Shown here: positions 23,696 through 32,918 of the stretch, piece after piece
Layout of the letters: every line of letters begins with the position of its first letter
Position numbering within the stretch: position 1 is the stretch's first letter
Assembly: GCA_025800145.1 (NCBI GenBank)
Contig: JAOXSH010000088.1
Location: 1 to 38,514, forward strand
Direction: 5' to 3'
Source: Cohaesibacter sp.
GTDB lineage: Bacteria > Pseudomonadota > Alphaproteobacteria > Rhizobiales > Cohaesibacteraceae
Length of the DNA: 38,514 nucleotides
The notes under the pieces: model-generated
Told to the model about the DNA's origin: nothing
Databases searched by the model: none
What the model saw: the letters and a program-made list of their open reading frames with translations, nothing else
Made by a program: the position numbers and the translations under genes

Positions 23696-24745
23696 ATGGC
23701 TGAAATCAGATTGCGCGACGTCACAAAACGTTGGGGATCCTTTGTCGGGGTTCACAACTTTGACCTCACCATTGCAGACAAGGAGTTCCTTGTGCTGCTT
23801 GGTCCTTCCGGCTGTGGAAAAACCACCACAATGCGGATGATTGCAGGACTGGAAGACGCCAGCGAAGGCGAGATCCTGATCGATGGTGAACAGGTCAATG
23901 ACAAGGAACCAAAGGATAGAGAAGTGGCGATGGTGTTCCAGAGCTATGCCCTCTATCCCAACATGAATGTCTATGAGAATATTCGCTTCCCCTTGAAGGT
24001 CCGTGGCATTGATCCAGCATCGCATCACGAACGGGTCATGCAAGCTGCTGCTCGTGTGGAACTGAATGAATTTCTGGATCGCAAACCCGCGGCTCTATCG
24101 GGTGGTCAGAGACAGCGTGTAGCGTTGGCACGCGCCATTGTGCGCAAGCCCAAAGTTTTCCTTATGGATGAACCGCTGTCGAACCTTGATGCGAAATTGC
24201 GGGTCTCTACTCGTGCTCAGATCAAGAACCTGACCCATGATCTGGAAGCAACCACCATCTATGTGACCCATGACCAGATCGAAGCCATGACATTGGCCGA
24301 CCGGGTTGTGGTGATGAAGGGTGGTGTCATCCAACAGGTCGGTAGCCCTACCGAGATTTACGACAATCCGGCAAACACCTTCGTTGCCAGCTTCATCGGC
24401 TCCCCGGCCATGAATTTGATGGAGGGCGAACTTCAGAACGGAACCTTCCGTGCCGAGAATGTCGAGATATCCGGACTTACAGCACCAGATGGCAAAGTCA
24501 CACTTGGCTTCCGTGCAGAGGATGCCAGCACCGTCGAGTCTGGCGGTGAGGTGAATGCCCCTATCTATACGCTTGAGCTTCTTGGCGACGCCACCATGGT
24601 TACGGTGCGCATTGGTGGACAATTGATCGCGGTGAAAGCAGACAAGTCCTATCGAGCCGAAATCGGCGAGCAAGTCTCGCTGAAAATTCCAGCAAAAGAT
24701 TGTCACCTATTTGATGCGCAAACAGGCGCTCGTCTTGAAGCCTAA
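23696..24745 (+). CDS. CUT1-type ABC transporter ATPase (MalK/UgpC-like)
   Basis: 349 residues. Walker A is GPSGCGKTT (36-44), the Q-loop lies in VFQSYALYPNMNVYENI, the signature is LSGGQRQR, Walker B is VFLMDEPLSNLD and the switch His is in YVTHDQIEAM. After about residue 235 comes the TOBE/OB regulatory domain of the MalK group (SPAMNLMEGEL; VTLGFRAED). It energises the importer formed with the two permeases and binding protein that follow. It is the first plus-strand gene after the LacI operators, with GGGAGG just before the ATG. Confidence 0.9.
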   Translation: MAEIRLRDVTKRWGSFVGVHNFDLTIADKEFLVLLGPSGCGKTTTMRMIAGLEDASEGEILIDGEQVNDKEPKDREVAMVFQSYALYPNMNVYENIRFPLKVRGIDPASHHERVMQAAARVELNEFLDRKPAALSGGQRQRVALARAIVRKPKVFLMDEPLSNLDAKLRVSTRAQIKNLTHDLEATTIYVTHDQIEAMTLADRVVVMKGGVIQQVGSPTEIYDNPANTFVASFIGSPAMNLMEGELQNGTFRAENVEISGLTAPDGKVTLGFRAEDASTVESGGEVNAPIYTLELLGDATMVTVRIGGQLIAVKADKSYRAEIGEQVSLKIPAKDCHLFDAQTGARLEA

Positions 24746-24824
24746 GGCTTCATCCTTTTTCGATTATTCGGACTATTCGAGTGCAGATTTCCTTGTGCGC
24801 TCAAAAACTTTGGGAGGAGTTTAG

Positions 24825-26060
24825 ATGAATTTGAAACAGTTAGCCCTGGCAAGTGTATTTGCACTGGCAGCAGCAACCACCAGTGCCAACGCAGCATGCG
24901 AGATCGGTGCCCGTGTCAGCATAATTGGTAACGAGTTTCCAGCCATTCAGACTGTTGGTGCTGGCGCCGCTGAATGCAAAGGCGCTGAGGTGAAAAAGAA
25001 CCTCACCGCTGATCACAAAAACATTCAGGTGCCAGGTATGCAGGGTAATCCTGCTGAATATACCTCTGCAATCATCGCCAACAGCACCATTGTTGCCTTG
25101 ATGAACGAAAACCTGATCCGTCCGCTGGATGATCTGGTCGCAAAATACGGTAAAGACCTTCAGCCATCCCAGCTCATCAAGATTGATGGCAAGGTGATGG
25201 CGATTGCCTTCATGGCAAATGCTCAGCATCTGATGTATCGCAAGGATGTGCTTGCAGATCTTGGTCTTGAGGTTCCCAAGACCTATGAAGACATGCTGGC
25301 CGCTGCAAAAGTTATTCGCGAAAAAGGCGTCATGAAAAACCCAATCGGCGGTGCTTATGCTGCTGGCTGGAACCTGGCTCAGGAATTCAACAACATGTTC
25401 CTCGGCTATGGTGGCGCATTCTTCAAAAAAGGCAGTGCTGAACCAAGTGTAAATGGTGAAGCGGGTGTCAAAGCGCTCACCATGATGAAGTCGCTGACCG
25501 AGTATATGAACCCGGATTACCTAACCCATGACTCCAACGCCACCAATGCCGAATATCGTGCAGGCAATGTGGCATTGCTGAATATGTGGGGCAGCCGTGC
25601 AGCCACCCAGACTACGACGGATGGTGTGACAGATGTGGTGAAGAAAGGCCATGCAATTGCTGGCCCAATGACCGTTGGTGGCGGCTCCATCCCTGCTTCC
25701 ACCCTTTGGTGGGATGGCTGGACCATTGCCAAGAACATTTCTGATGCAGAAGCTGAAGCTACTTTCATTGCAATGATGAACGGCATCCGTCCAAAGCTGA
25801 TGGCTGACAAAGAAATTGCGAAGCAAGCTGTGTGGCTGATCAAAGGCTATCAGCCTTCAGAGTCTGCGACTGGCGTCTTTGACGCAGCGAAGTCTGGCAC
25901 TCCGTCCTATCCAATGGTGCCCTATATGGGTCTGATGCACACTGCTTTGGGTGCAGAACTGGCGGACTTCCTACAAGGCAAGGAAAGCGCCGAGCAGACT
26001 TTGGCAGACGTTGAGGCTGCTTACACAGCCGCAGCCAAGGAAAAGGGCTTCCTGAACTAG
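24825..26060 (+). CDS. ABC transporter extracellular solute-binding protein, family 1
   Basis: 411 residues. A signal peptide (MNLKQLALASVFALAAATTS, then ANA) should be cleaved near residue 23, leaving ACEIGARVSI. Family-1 features are IIANSTIVALMNENLIRPLD, then a hinge-side region (VMAIAFMANAQHLMYRKDVL), KTYEDMLAAAKVIREKGV, and the aromatic-rich ligand lobe (IPASTLWWDGWTIAKNISDA). This family binds oligosaccharides, polyols and glycerol-phosphate-type solutes. Two early Cys residues (ACE and AECKGAE) could form a disulfide. GGGAGGAG precedes the ATG. It is 79 bp after the ATPase and is followed by stem-loops that may favour its higher expression. Confidence 0.9.
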   Translation: MNLKQLALASVFALAAATTSANAACEIGARVSIIGNEFPAIQTVGAGAAECKGAEVKKNLTADHKNIQVPGMQGNPAEYTSAIIANSTIVALMNENLIRPLDDLVAKYGKDLQPSQLIKIDGKVMAIAFMANAQHLMYRKDVLADLGLEVPKTYEDMLAAAKVIREKGVMKNPIGGAYAAGWNLAQEFNNMFLGYGGAFFKKGSAEPSVNGEAGVKALTMMKSLTEYMNPDYLTHDSNATNAEYRAGNVALLNMWGSRAATQTTTDGVTDVVKKGHAIAGPMTVGGGSIPASTLWWDGWTIAKNISDAEAEATFIAMMNGIRPKLMADKEIAKQAVWLIKGYQPSESATGVFDAAKSGTPSYPMVPYMGLMHTALGAELADFLQGKESAEQTLADVEAAYTAAAKEKGFLN

Positions 26061-26070
26061 AAGCCTTCAA

Positions 26071-26138
26071 TTGAAAAGCAGTAGCGCTTTTCAAATCCGG
26101 CCGGACGTTCTTCTAGACAAGTCCCCGTTGGGCGGGGA
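26071..26138 (+). other. Stem-loops after the binding-protein gene
   Basis: Two hairpins lie in the 139-base gap before the permease: TTGAAAAGC/GCTTTTCAA with a 6-base loop (26071-26094), and TCCCCG/CGGGGA with a 5-base loop (26122-26138). Neither is followed by a T-run. Hairpins here commonly protect the binding-protein mRNA and dampen read-through into the permeases; that function is inferred. Confidence 0.5.
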
Positions 26139-26199
26139 ACTCACCCTCTTCTCCGCCCAAAATCAGCTCTCCGTGGCTCTTCCAACAGGGTTTTGATCG

Positions 26200-27228
26200 A
26201 TGCAACATCGTACATTCTTCTGGTTCTTTTTCCCAACGGCTGCGGCGATGCTTTTGTTCATTGCACTGCCTATCGTGTCTGTGTTCCTTCAGTCAGTTTT
26301 CGCGCCTCATGAAGCGGTTCTGGTTGAGGTTGAGAGTTGCACCCCATTGGTTGGCTGCACCACAGAGACACAAGTTGATCATGATGCCACTACGGAATTG
26401 CGTTCCAACCAGCCTCTGGGCCGCTTTGTAGGGCTGGATATCTATCTTGATCGTGGCCATCTTGCCGTCAATGAAATTGCCGCTGCCTGGCAAGCAACCG
26501 ACAGCATGGGTGATTTCATTTCTAAAGTTCATAATTTGCCACTTTATCGCGCATTGAGCTTTACCTTGACCTTCACCTTTCTGGTCACGCCGTTGCTCAT
26601 CATCTTCGGATTGATGATTGCACTGGCTGTCAACTCCCTGCACCGGCATCTCAAGGGGCTGATGATCTTCTTCTCCCTGTTGCCAATGATCGTCACGCCG
26701 TTGATTGGCTCTCTGATCCTGTTCTGGATGGTCGATAGCCGTGGTGTCGTCGGGTCTGCTTTGGTTGCGCTCGCTGGTGACCCTGATTTTTCGATGAAGG
26801 CTTCGACTGGCCTGACCTGGGTGATGCTGATCATCTATGGTGTCTGGCATTCTGCACCATTCGCTTTCGTCGTCTTTTACGCAGGTCTTCAGACCCTGCC
26901 GCAGGACCAGCTTGAAAGCGCCATGATTGATGGTGCCACACGCTGGCAGCGCGTAAAATATGTTGTCATCCCTCATCTGATGCCTTTGGTCACCTTCGTC
27001 GCTCTGATCCAGCTGATGGACAATTTCCGGGTGTTTGAACCAATCGTCGGCTTCAATGCCTCGGCCCATGCAACAAGCTTGAGCTGGATCATCTTCAATG
27101 ATCTGGGTGGCGAAACACGTCAGCTGTCTGCGGCTTCTGCTTCCTCCGTTCTGACCATCCTCGGGGTGGCCATTCTTTTGACCCCGGTGCTGATCCGCAC
27201 CTGGCGTGACTTTAACGCGAAGAGCTAA
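26200..27228 (+). CDS. CUT1 ABC transporter permease (MalF-like)
   Basis: 342 residues. After the first helix (TAAAMLLFIALPIVSVFLQS) comes a periplasmic insert of about 80 residues with two Cys (SCTPLVGCTTE) and acidic stretches, reminiscent of the MalF P2 loop but shorter. The inner-membrane core has helices such as ALSFTLTFTFLVTPLLIIFG, and the ATPase-docking EAA-type loop is LESAMIDGATRWQRVKYVVI followed by PHL. It forms the pore with the next gene. Confidence 0.88.
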   Translation: MQHRTFFWFFFPTAAAMLLFIALPIVSVFLQSVFAPHEAVLVEVESCTPLVGCTTETQVDHDATTELRSNQPLGRFVGLDIYLDRGHLAVNEIAAAWQATDSMGDFISKVHNLPLYRALSFTLTFTFLVTPLLIIFGLMIALAVNSLHRHLKGLMIFFSLLPMIVTPLIGSLILFWMVDSRGVVGSALVALAGDPDFSMKASTGLTWVMLIIYGVWHSAPFAFVVFYAGLQTLPQDQLESAMIDGATRWQRVKYVVIPHLMPLVTFVALIQLMDNFRVFEPIVGFNASAHATSLSWIIFNDLGGETRQLSAASASSVLTILGVAILLTPVLIRTWRDFNAKS

Positions 27229-27232
27229 GATC

Positions 27233-28114
27233 ATGACTGTGAAAGCCCAACAACGCCCGCTGTCTTTGAAACTTCTCATCAACGGGTTTATCATCGTCTG
27301 GTTCGTACTTGCAGCCTTTCCATTCCTTTGGACGCTGTGGGGGTCTTTCAAGGTCGAGCTTGATTTCTTCTCCATTGCCGATTGGACCTATGCCCTTACC
27401 GGCGAACGAACCAAGGCTGCTCATGGCAGTGCCTTCACCGATGCTGGCTATTATGGCTCCTGGGTTCAAGAAGAGTTCTGGAAGCATGCAATCAACACGC
27501 TCATCGTGTGCTTCTTCGTGGTCTGCACGTCTTTGACCATTGGAACGCTTGGCGGATATGCGCTGTCTCGATCCTCGTACCGTTACACCGTGTGGCTGTT
27601 GATTGCCGCGCTCATCTTCCGCGCGATGCCTCCAATCACTCTGGTGTCTGGTTATTTGCTGCCATTTTTTGAGTGGAATGTATGGGGCATTCTGCCAACC
27701 ACCATCATTGTTCTGGTTGCTATCAATCAGCCTTTCACTCTCTGGATGCTGCATTCCTTCTTCCAGAAGATCCCGAAAGAGCTTGACGAAAGCGCCAAGG
27801 TTGATGGGTGTAGCCAGTTCCAGGCTTTCCGTCATGTGATCATCCCAGTGATGTGGCCAGGCGTTATTACCACCGGTCTGTTCAGCTTCCTGCTCGCCTA
27901 TAACGACTTTGCGGTGACATCGATGCTGCTAAGCGAGCAGAACCGGACCATGGTTCCTGAAATCGCAGCCTATCTCGGCACCACCTACACCGAAGGCAAC
28001 GTGATGTTTGCGGTTGCTGCCGTGGTCTCAGCAACGGTTCCGCTCTTCATTCTGGTTTTGTTTTTCCAACGACAGATCGTCAGTGGTCTGACCGCCGGTG
28101 CGGTCAAGGGTTAA
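27233..28114 (+). CDS. CUT1 ABC transporter permease (MalG-like)
   Basis: 293 residues from the ATG at 27233, 4 bases after the stop of the previous permease. An in-frame GTG at 27206 lies inside that gene and is not preferred. Features: first helix LLINGFIIVWFVLAAFPFLW, then TLWGSFK as in MalG-type proteins; the EAA loop ELDESAKVDGCSQFQAFRHV followed by IIPVMWP; six hydrophobic segments in all. About 60 residues lie between helices 1 and 2, rather long for the family. Confidence 0.88.
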   Translation: MTVKAQQRPLSLKLLINGFIIVWFVLAAFPFLWTLWGSFKVELDFFSIADWTYALTGERTKAAHGSAFTDAGYYGSWVQEEFWKHAINTLIVCFFVVCTSLTIGTLGGYALSRSSYRYTVWLLIAALIFRAMPPITLVSGYLLPFFEWNVWGILPTTIIVLVAINQPFTLWMLHSFFQKIPKELDESAKVDGCSQFQAFRHVIIPVMWPGVITTGLFSFLLAYNDFAVTSMLLSEQNRTMVPEIAAYLGTTYTEGNVMFAVAAVVSATVPLFILVLFFQRQIVSGLTAGAVKG

Positions 28115-28128
28115 GTTAGGAGTTTAAG

Positions 28129-28662
28129 ATGAAAGGTTCTCGCCCAGAACAAGCGGTGCTGTCCAAAGACACCGATCTGTCCAAGACAGAAGAAACCCGA
28201 GCCGTTATCGAGAATATGGTTGATGGCCTGAACGATCATCGTATCAGTGATATCGGCGAGTTTTTCTCTCAAAGCTTTCGCTGGATGGGTAACTTCGGTT
28301 GCGGATCCAAAAACGGACTGCGAGAGTTTCAGGACAATTGGCAGCGTCCGTTCCAAGCCGCCTTCTCTGACAAAAGCTGCATAGATGAAGCCCGTCTATA
28401 TATGGGTGAATGGGCTGCTGCTTTTGGTCGACAAGAGGCTACGCATTCTGGTGATTTCATGGGTGTTCCAGCCAGCGGCAAGCGCGTTGAAATCCGCTAT
28501 ATGGACTTCTGGAAAGTTGTCGATGGCAAGATCTTTGATAACTGGGTGATGGTTGATTTCCCTCATGTTTTGTCCCAGCTCGGTGTCGATGTCTTCGACG
28601 GTAAAGGTTGGGAGCAATATGACCGTGGGGAGGCAGCGCCCCCTGCTCCGGCTAACCAATAA
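28129..28662 (+). CDS. Single-domain SnoaL-like (NTF2-fold) protein
   Basis: 177 residues, one NTF2 fold after a polar N-terminus of about 20 residues. The core follows the second half of the double SnoaL proteins: FRWMGNFGCGSKNGLREF, NWQRPFQAAFSDK, GEWAAAFGRQEATHSGDFMG, VPASGKRVEIRYMDFWKVVD, GKIFDNWVMVDFPHVL, SQLGVDVFDG. The WYGP..GIG motif of the paralogues is changed to WMGNFGCGS, so its active site may differ. GGAG lies 7-8 bases before the ATG and the gene follows the permease by 14 bp. Confidence 0.82.
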   Translation: MKGSRPEQAVLSKDTDLSKTEETRAVIENMVDGLNDHRISDIGEFFSQSFRWMGNFGCGSKNGLREFQDNWQRPFQAAFSDKSCIDEARLYMGEWAAAFGRQEATHSGDFMGVPASGKRVEIRYMDFWKVVDGKIFDNWVMVDFPHVLSQLGVDVFDGKGWEQYDRGEAAPPAPANQ

Positions 28663-28720
28663 CCCTACATAAGTTTTAAGAAAAGCGACAGCTTTAAGTC
28701 GGTTCGAAAGGACGAGGCAC

Positions 28721-30028
28721 ATGATTGAATATTTGAAACGCGGCAAGCCTGAAACCGAACGGTCAGAAGATGACGCAAAGGTCCGTGAAACTGTCGAAAG
28801 CACACTGAAAGAGATTGAGCAACGCGGTGATGCGGCCGTGCGTGAGCTATCCGAGAAGTTCGACAATTACTCCCCGGCCTCATTTCGCCTCTCCGAGAAG
28901 GAAATCAAGGATCTGATGGCACAGGTCTCTCCACGTGACATGGAAGATATCAAGTTCGCTCAGGAGCAGGTTCGTAATTTTGCTCAGGCTCAGCGAGATT
29001 CCATGCTGGATATCGAGCTGGAAACCATGCCCGGTGTTATTCTCGGTCACAAGAATATTCCTGTGCAATCAGTTGGCTGTTATGTACCTGGAGGCAAATT
29101 CCCTATGGTTGCCTCTGCCCATATGTCCGTCGCGACAGCATCGGTAGCGGGTGTGCCGCGTATTATCGCCTGCACCCCTCCCTTTCAGGGCAAGCCAAAT
29201 CCGGCAGTGATCGCAGCCATGCATCTGGGCGGTGCGCATGAAATCTATGTTATGGGCGGGATTCAGGCGATTGGAGCCATGGCTCTTGGCACAGAGACCA
29301 TTGATCCTGTTCACATGCTGGTTGGACCGGGCAATGCCTTTGTTGCTGAAGCCAAACGCCAGCTCTTTGGACGCGTCGGTATTGACCTCTTCGCAGGTCC
29401 AACCGAGACCATGGTGATCGCGGATGAGACTGTTGACGCTGAGATGTGTGCGACTGACCTGCTTGGTCAAGCTGAGCATGGCTATAATTCTCCGGCAGTT
29501 CTGGTGACCAACTCCCGCAAGCTGGCAGAACAGACCCTGGAAGAGATTGATCGTATTCTGGAAATTCTGCCAACCGCTGACACTGCATCTGTCAGCTGGC
29601 GTGATTATGGAGAAGTCATTCTTTGCGACAGCTATGACGAGATGCTGGAAGTAGCAGATGATATTGCTTCCGAGCACGTTCAGGTCATGACCGATCGTGA
29701 TGACTGGTTCCTCGAAAACATGACCTGCTATGGTGCCTTGTTCCTTGGCCCTCGGACAAATGTCTCCAACGGCGACAAGGTGATTGGTACCAACCACACT
29801 CTGCCAACCAAGAAAGCCGGACGATATACGGGTGGTCTATGGGTTGGCAAATATCTCAAAACGCATTCCTATCAGAAAATCACAACTGATGAGGCTGCCA
29901 CCAAGATCGGTGAATATGGCTCCCGTCTTTGCATGCTTGAGGGCTTTGTTGGCCATGCCGAGCAGTGCAACGTGCGTGTGCGCCGCTATGGCGGCAAGAA
30001 TGTGCCATACGGCCAAGGCGCAGAGTAA
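28721..30028 (+). CDS. Catabolic histidinol-dehydrogenase-family oxidoreductase (HpsN-like group)
   Basis: 435 residues, the HisD length. HisD landmarks present: [13 protein letters not shown] (nucleotide region), [33 protein letters not shown], zinc ligands Gln and His in [13 protein letters not shown], the catalytic Glu/His pair in IASEHVQVM, the Asp of [15 protein letters not shown] and the final His of [12 protein letters not shown] HisD relative inside an ABC import cluster is typically a catabolic NAD-dependent enzyme oxidising a terminal CH2OH through the aldehyde to the carboxylate, as does sulfopropanediol 3-dehydrogenase HpsN. No histidine-biosynthesis genes are nearby. The exact substrate is not deducible. 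Confidence 0.87.
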   Translation: MIEYLKRGKPETERSEDDAKVRETVESTLKEIEQRGDAAVRELSEKFDNYSPASFRLSEKEIKDLMAQVSPRDMEDIKFAQEQVRNFAQAQRDSMLDIELETMPGVILGHKNIPVQSVGCYVPGGKFPMVASAHMSVATASVAGVPRIIACTPPFQGKPNPAVIAAMHLGGAHEIYVMGGIQAIGAMALGTETIDPVHMLVGPGNAFVAEAKRQLFGRVGIDLFAGPTETMVIADETVDAEMCATDLLGQAEHGYNSPAVLVTNSRKLAEQTLEEIDRILEILPTADTASVSWRDYGEVILCDSYDEMLEVADDIASEHVQVMTDRDDWFLENMTCYGALFLGPRTNVSNGDKVIGTNHTLPTKKAGRYTGGLWVGKYLKTHSYQKITTDEAATKIGEYGSRLCMLEGFVGHAEQCNVRVRRYGGKNVPYGQGAE

Positions 30029-30050
30029 GCCGAACTTGGGGCATGGATTT

Positions 30051-31097
30051 ATGGATCAGCATAGTCGGCATAAAGCTCTCCTCTCTCCCTTGAGGGCTGC
30101 TCAATATGACTTTACCGAACAAAGTGTGCGTGATGAGCTCAAAAAACTCATGCATCCTGAGGCAGTATTCCATATATGCCATCCGTTCGGGGATCTGAAC
30201 GGACCGGATGCTTTCTATAATACAGTCTATGCCCCATTGCTTATAGCTCTGCCCGATCTGGAACGGCGTGATTATATCGTCATGGCCGGACCTGACGATG
30301 ATGGAGCCGATTGGATTGGATGTGGCGGTTATTACACTGGCACATTCGCTAACCCTTGGCTGGATATTCCGGCCACCGGACATCAAATCTCCATGCGCTT
30401 TCATGAATTCTACCGGTTCGAAAACGAGCTGATTGTAGAAGTCCAAGCTATTTGGGATATTCCGGAAGTCATGATGCAGGCCCATGCCTGGCCGTTGTCA
30501 CCCAGTTTGGGGCGAGAATGGCATGTTCCTGGCCCAGCAACACAGGATGGCTTGGTCCCGGGGCCATATGATTCAAAACAGGGCCGGAAAACCTGCGCAC
30601 ATATCGTCGATATGCTCAAGCACCTCTCTTTGTATCCCTCAACTGGCGGTCCAGAGGTCATGCAGCTTGATCACTTCTGGCACGAGAAGATGAATTGGTA
30701 TGGGCCGGCTGGTATAGGAACTGCTCGCGGCATTCAGGGGTTTCGCAATTGGCATCAGATCCCGTTTCTCGCTGCCATGCCTGATCGCGGGCAATACTCG
30801 AATGACGTCACCCATCACCTCTTTGGAGACTGTAATTACGCGGCGGTTACCGGTTGGCCAAACATGGCTCAGACCATTTCAGCTGGTGGCTGGCTGGGCA
30901 TTGCTCCAATGGATAAGAAAATCTCCCTACGGAGCCTCGACTTCTGGCGTTTGGAAAACGGAAAAATTCGCGAGAATTGGGTGCTTGTCGACCTTGTGCA
31001 CATGTATGATCAAATCGGAGTCGATGTATTTGCGCGTTTGCGTGAATTCAATAAATCACGTCCCGGATTTGATCATGAGACAGGAAAGGCCCAATAA
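30051..31097 (+). CDS. Double SnoaL-like (NTF2-fold) protein C
   Basis: 348 residues from the ATG at 30051. The open frame begins earlier, inside the HisD-like gene, but that part is an out-of-frame shadow. First half: EAVFHICHPFGDLNGPDAFY, LERRDYIVMAGPDDDGADWI, GTFANPWLDIPATGHQISM, then RFHEFYRFENELIVEVQAIW. Second half: NWYGPAGIGTARGIQGF, WHQIPFLAAMPDRGQ, FGDCNYAAVTGWPN, RSLDFWRLENGKIRENWVLV, MYDQIGVDVFARLREF. It is closest to protein A by eye. The ribosome site is weak (TTGGGG). Its stop and the SDR start share one base (TAATG, 31095-31099). Confidence 0.82.
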   Translation: MDQHSRHKALLSPLRAAQYDFTEQSVRDELKKLMHPEAVFHICHPFGDLNGPDAFYNTVYAPLLIALPDLERRDYIVMAGPDDDGADWIGCGGYYTGTFANPWLDIPATGHQISMRFHEFYRFENELIVEVQAIWDIPEVMMQAHAWPLSPSLGREWHVPGPATQDGLVPGPYDSKQGRKTCAHIVDMLKHLSLYPSTGGPEVMQLDHFWHEKMNWYGPAGIGTARGIQGFRNWHQIPFLAAMPDRGQYSNDVTHHLFGDCNYAAVTGWPNMAQTISAGGWLGIAPMDKKISLRSLDFWRLENGKIRENWVLVDLVHMYDQIGVDVFARLREFNKSRPGFDHETGKAQ

Positions 31098-31861
31098 TGA
31101 TCTTACCACAAACTCCCTCTTTCCGACTTGATGGCAGAAAAGCCCTTGTTGCCGGTGCCTCTTCCGGTATTGGCTTGGCTTGCGCAACTGCCTTGGCTGA
31201 AGCAGGCGCAGAAGTTACCCTTGCTGCACGCTCATTGGGAAAACTGAGTGATGCAGTGGAAGCCATGAACGCCAAAGGCTGGACTGCAAATGCGGTGCGC
31301 ATGGATGTATCCGACGTCGAAGCATCCAGGGCGCAGATTACCGAACAGGGACCGTTCGACATTCTGGTCAATAGTGCTGGCTTGGCACGACACTCTGCGA
31401 CAACTGACACAACCACGGAAGACTTTGATGCAGTCACAGATCTGAACATCAAAGGCGCCTATTTCCTGACCCAAGCTGTCGCCAAAGGCCTGATCGATGC
31501 TGGCAAACCGGGTTCCCTCATTAATATTTCCTCCCAAATGGGACATGTCGGGGGCATCGATCGGGCCGTCTATTGTGCAACCAAGCATGCGGTTGAAGGC
31601 TTTACCAAAGCCATGGCCATTGAATTTGGACCAAAGCAAATTCGGGTCAATACCGTCTGCCCAACCTTCGTTCGCACACCGTTGACCGCCTCGACATTCG
31701 ATCAGCCTGATAAAGTCAAATGGATCACTGAGAAAATCAAACTTGGTCGGGTTGCCGAAGTCGAAGACATGATGGGTGCAGTTCTGTTTCTGGCCTCTGA
31801 TGCGTCTGCCATGGTTACAGGCACTGCACTGATGATTGACGGAGGCTGGACGGCGGAATGA
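31097..31861 (+). CDS. Short-chain dehydrogenase/reductase
   Basis: 254 residues, classical SDR length. Cofactor motif GASSGIG (20-26, with Ala in place of the usual Thr before it), NSAGLA for the central strand, the catalytic Ser in LINISSQMG, YCATK for the Tyr/Lys pair, and NTVCPTFVRTPLT plus the C-terminal TGTALMIDGGWT. It would interconvert an alcohol and a ketone with NAD(P); no Asp/Arg cue fixes the cofactor preference clearly (ARS after strand 2 hints at NADP). It shares one base with the SnoaL gene before it and overlaps the LacI gene by ATGA. Confidence 0.9.
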   Translation: MILPQTPSFRLDGRKALVAGASSGIGLACATALAEAGAEVTLAARSLGKLSDAVEAMNAKGWTANAVRMDVSDVEASRAQITEQGPFDILVNSAGLARHSATTDTTTEDFDAVTDLNIKGAYFLTQAVAKGLIDAGKPGSLINISSQMGHVGGIDRAVYCATKHAVEGFTKAMAIEFGPKQIRVNTVCPTFVRTPLTASTFDQPDKVKWITEKIKLGRVAEVEDMMGAVLFLASDASAMVTGTALMIDGGWTAE

Positions 31862-32871
31862 GCTCCGAAAAAGTCACCAGCACCCAGGTTGCAAAGCTCG
31901 CAGGCGTCAGCCAGTCAGCTGTGTCGCGCGTGTTCACACCCGGTGCCAGCGTATCCAAGAAAACGGCGAATAAAGTTCGCGCTGCTGCGGCAGAACTCGG
32001 TTATCGCCCAAATGTTCTCGCGCGCTCACTCATTACTGGCAAGAGTCGGATCATTGGTCTCGTCGTCGCTTATCTGGAAAATCAGTTTTATCCGGAAGCA
32101 ATCGAGAAACTTTCCAATGAGCTGCAACAGCATGGTTATCATGTTCTGGTCTTCATGGCCTCCAATGATAGCGAGGCCACTCAGGACGTGATTGATGAGC
32201 TGCTGGACTATCAGGTTGATGGCATCATCACAGCGTCGGTGGGCATGTCAAACGATCTGACAGCACGTTGTGAAGCCGCAGGCATTCCCATTGTTCTCTT
32301 CAACCGTCAGCAGGACGATGATCGCCTTTCTGGCGTCAGCTCGGATAACTTTGCGGGCGGTCGGAAACTGGCTGAATTTCTGATAAAAGCCGGACACAAG
32401 AAGATCGCTCATGTTGCCGGTTGGGAAGGTGCCTCCACCCAGCGAGATCGCGAAGCTGGTTTCATCGCAGGTCTTGCAGAATCCGGTCAAACCTTGTTTG
32501 CCAGAGCTGAAGGCAACTTCCATTTTGAGCAAGCTCAACAGGCTGCAAGAACTCTCTTTGATTGCGAAGACCGGCCTGATGCGGTGTTTGTCGCCAATGA
32601 TCATATGGCGTTCGCCGTGATGGACGTGCTGCGTTTCCAACTCGACCTGCGCATACCACAAGATGTATCCGTTGTTGGCTATGATGATGTCACGCTTGCC
32701 TCATGGCCTAGCTACGATCTGACCACCGTACGCCAACCTGCAAATCGCATGGTTGCCGAGACCGTTACCGCCCTGCTCTCCCGGATCGAAGATCCAGCCT
32801 CACCTGTTCGTCGTGTTGCCATTGATGGTCCGTTGATCATCCGTGGGTCGGCACGAAAGGCAGATGCTTGA
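31858..32871 (+). CDS. LacI-family transcriptional regulator
   Basis: 337 residues. The N-terminal helix-turn-helix and hinge helix read STQVAKLAGVSQSAVSRVFT, then KVRAAAAELGYRPNVLARSL, followed by the periplasmic-binding-like core (IIGLVVAYLENQFYPEAIEK; LLDYQVDGIITASV; VSVVGYDDVTLASWPSYDLT, then TVRQPANRM). The YRPN/LARSL hinge favours operators with a central CG, as in the two dyads at 23590 and 23646. It is therefore the likely repressor of both arms of this regulon, released by the imported substrate or an intermediate. It is coupled to the SDR (ATGA), unusual for a repressor in the middle of the operon it controls. Confidence 0.9.
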   Translation: MSSEKVTSTQVAKLAGVSQSAVSRVFTPGASVSKKTANKVRAAAAELGYRPNVLARSLITGKSRIIGLVVAYLENQFYPEAIEKLSNELQQHGYHVLVFMASNDSEATQDVIDELLDYQVDGIITASVGMSNDLTARCEAAGIPIVLFNRQQDDDRLSGVSSDNFAGGRKLAEFLIKAGHKKIAHVAGWEGASTQRDREAGFIAGLAESGQTLFARAEGNFHFEQAQQAARTLFDCEDRPDAVFVANDHMAFAVMDVLRFQLDLRIPQDVSVVGYDDVTLASWPSYDLTTVRQPANRMVAETVTALLSRIEDPASPVRRVAIDGPLIIRGSARKADA

Positions 32872-32918
32872 GGAAACGAGAGATCAGATAACTTCTAACC
32901 TACTTTTGGAAGAATGAC

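Noticed and set aside
26293..27375. 360-codon minus-strand frame
   Set aside because: It is antisense to both CUT1 permeases, which have clear family motifs, and its translation is low-complexity Gln/Asp/His-rich, as expected of a shadow.
29069..29797. 242-codon minus-strand frame
   Set aside because: It is antisense to the HisD-like gene, which is unambiguous.
29784..30050. Upstream extension of SnoaL protein C
   Set aside because: This part overlaps the HisD-like gene in another frame and does not resemble the family; the ATG at 30051 starts the real protein.
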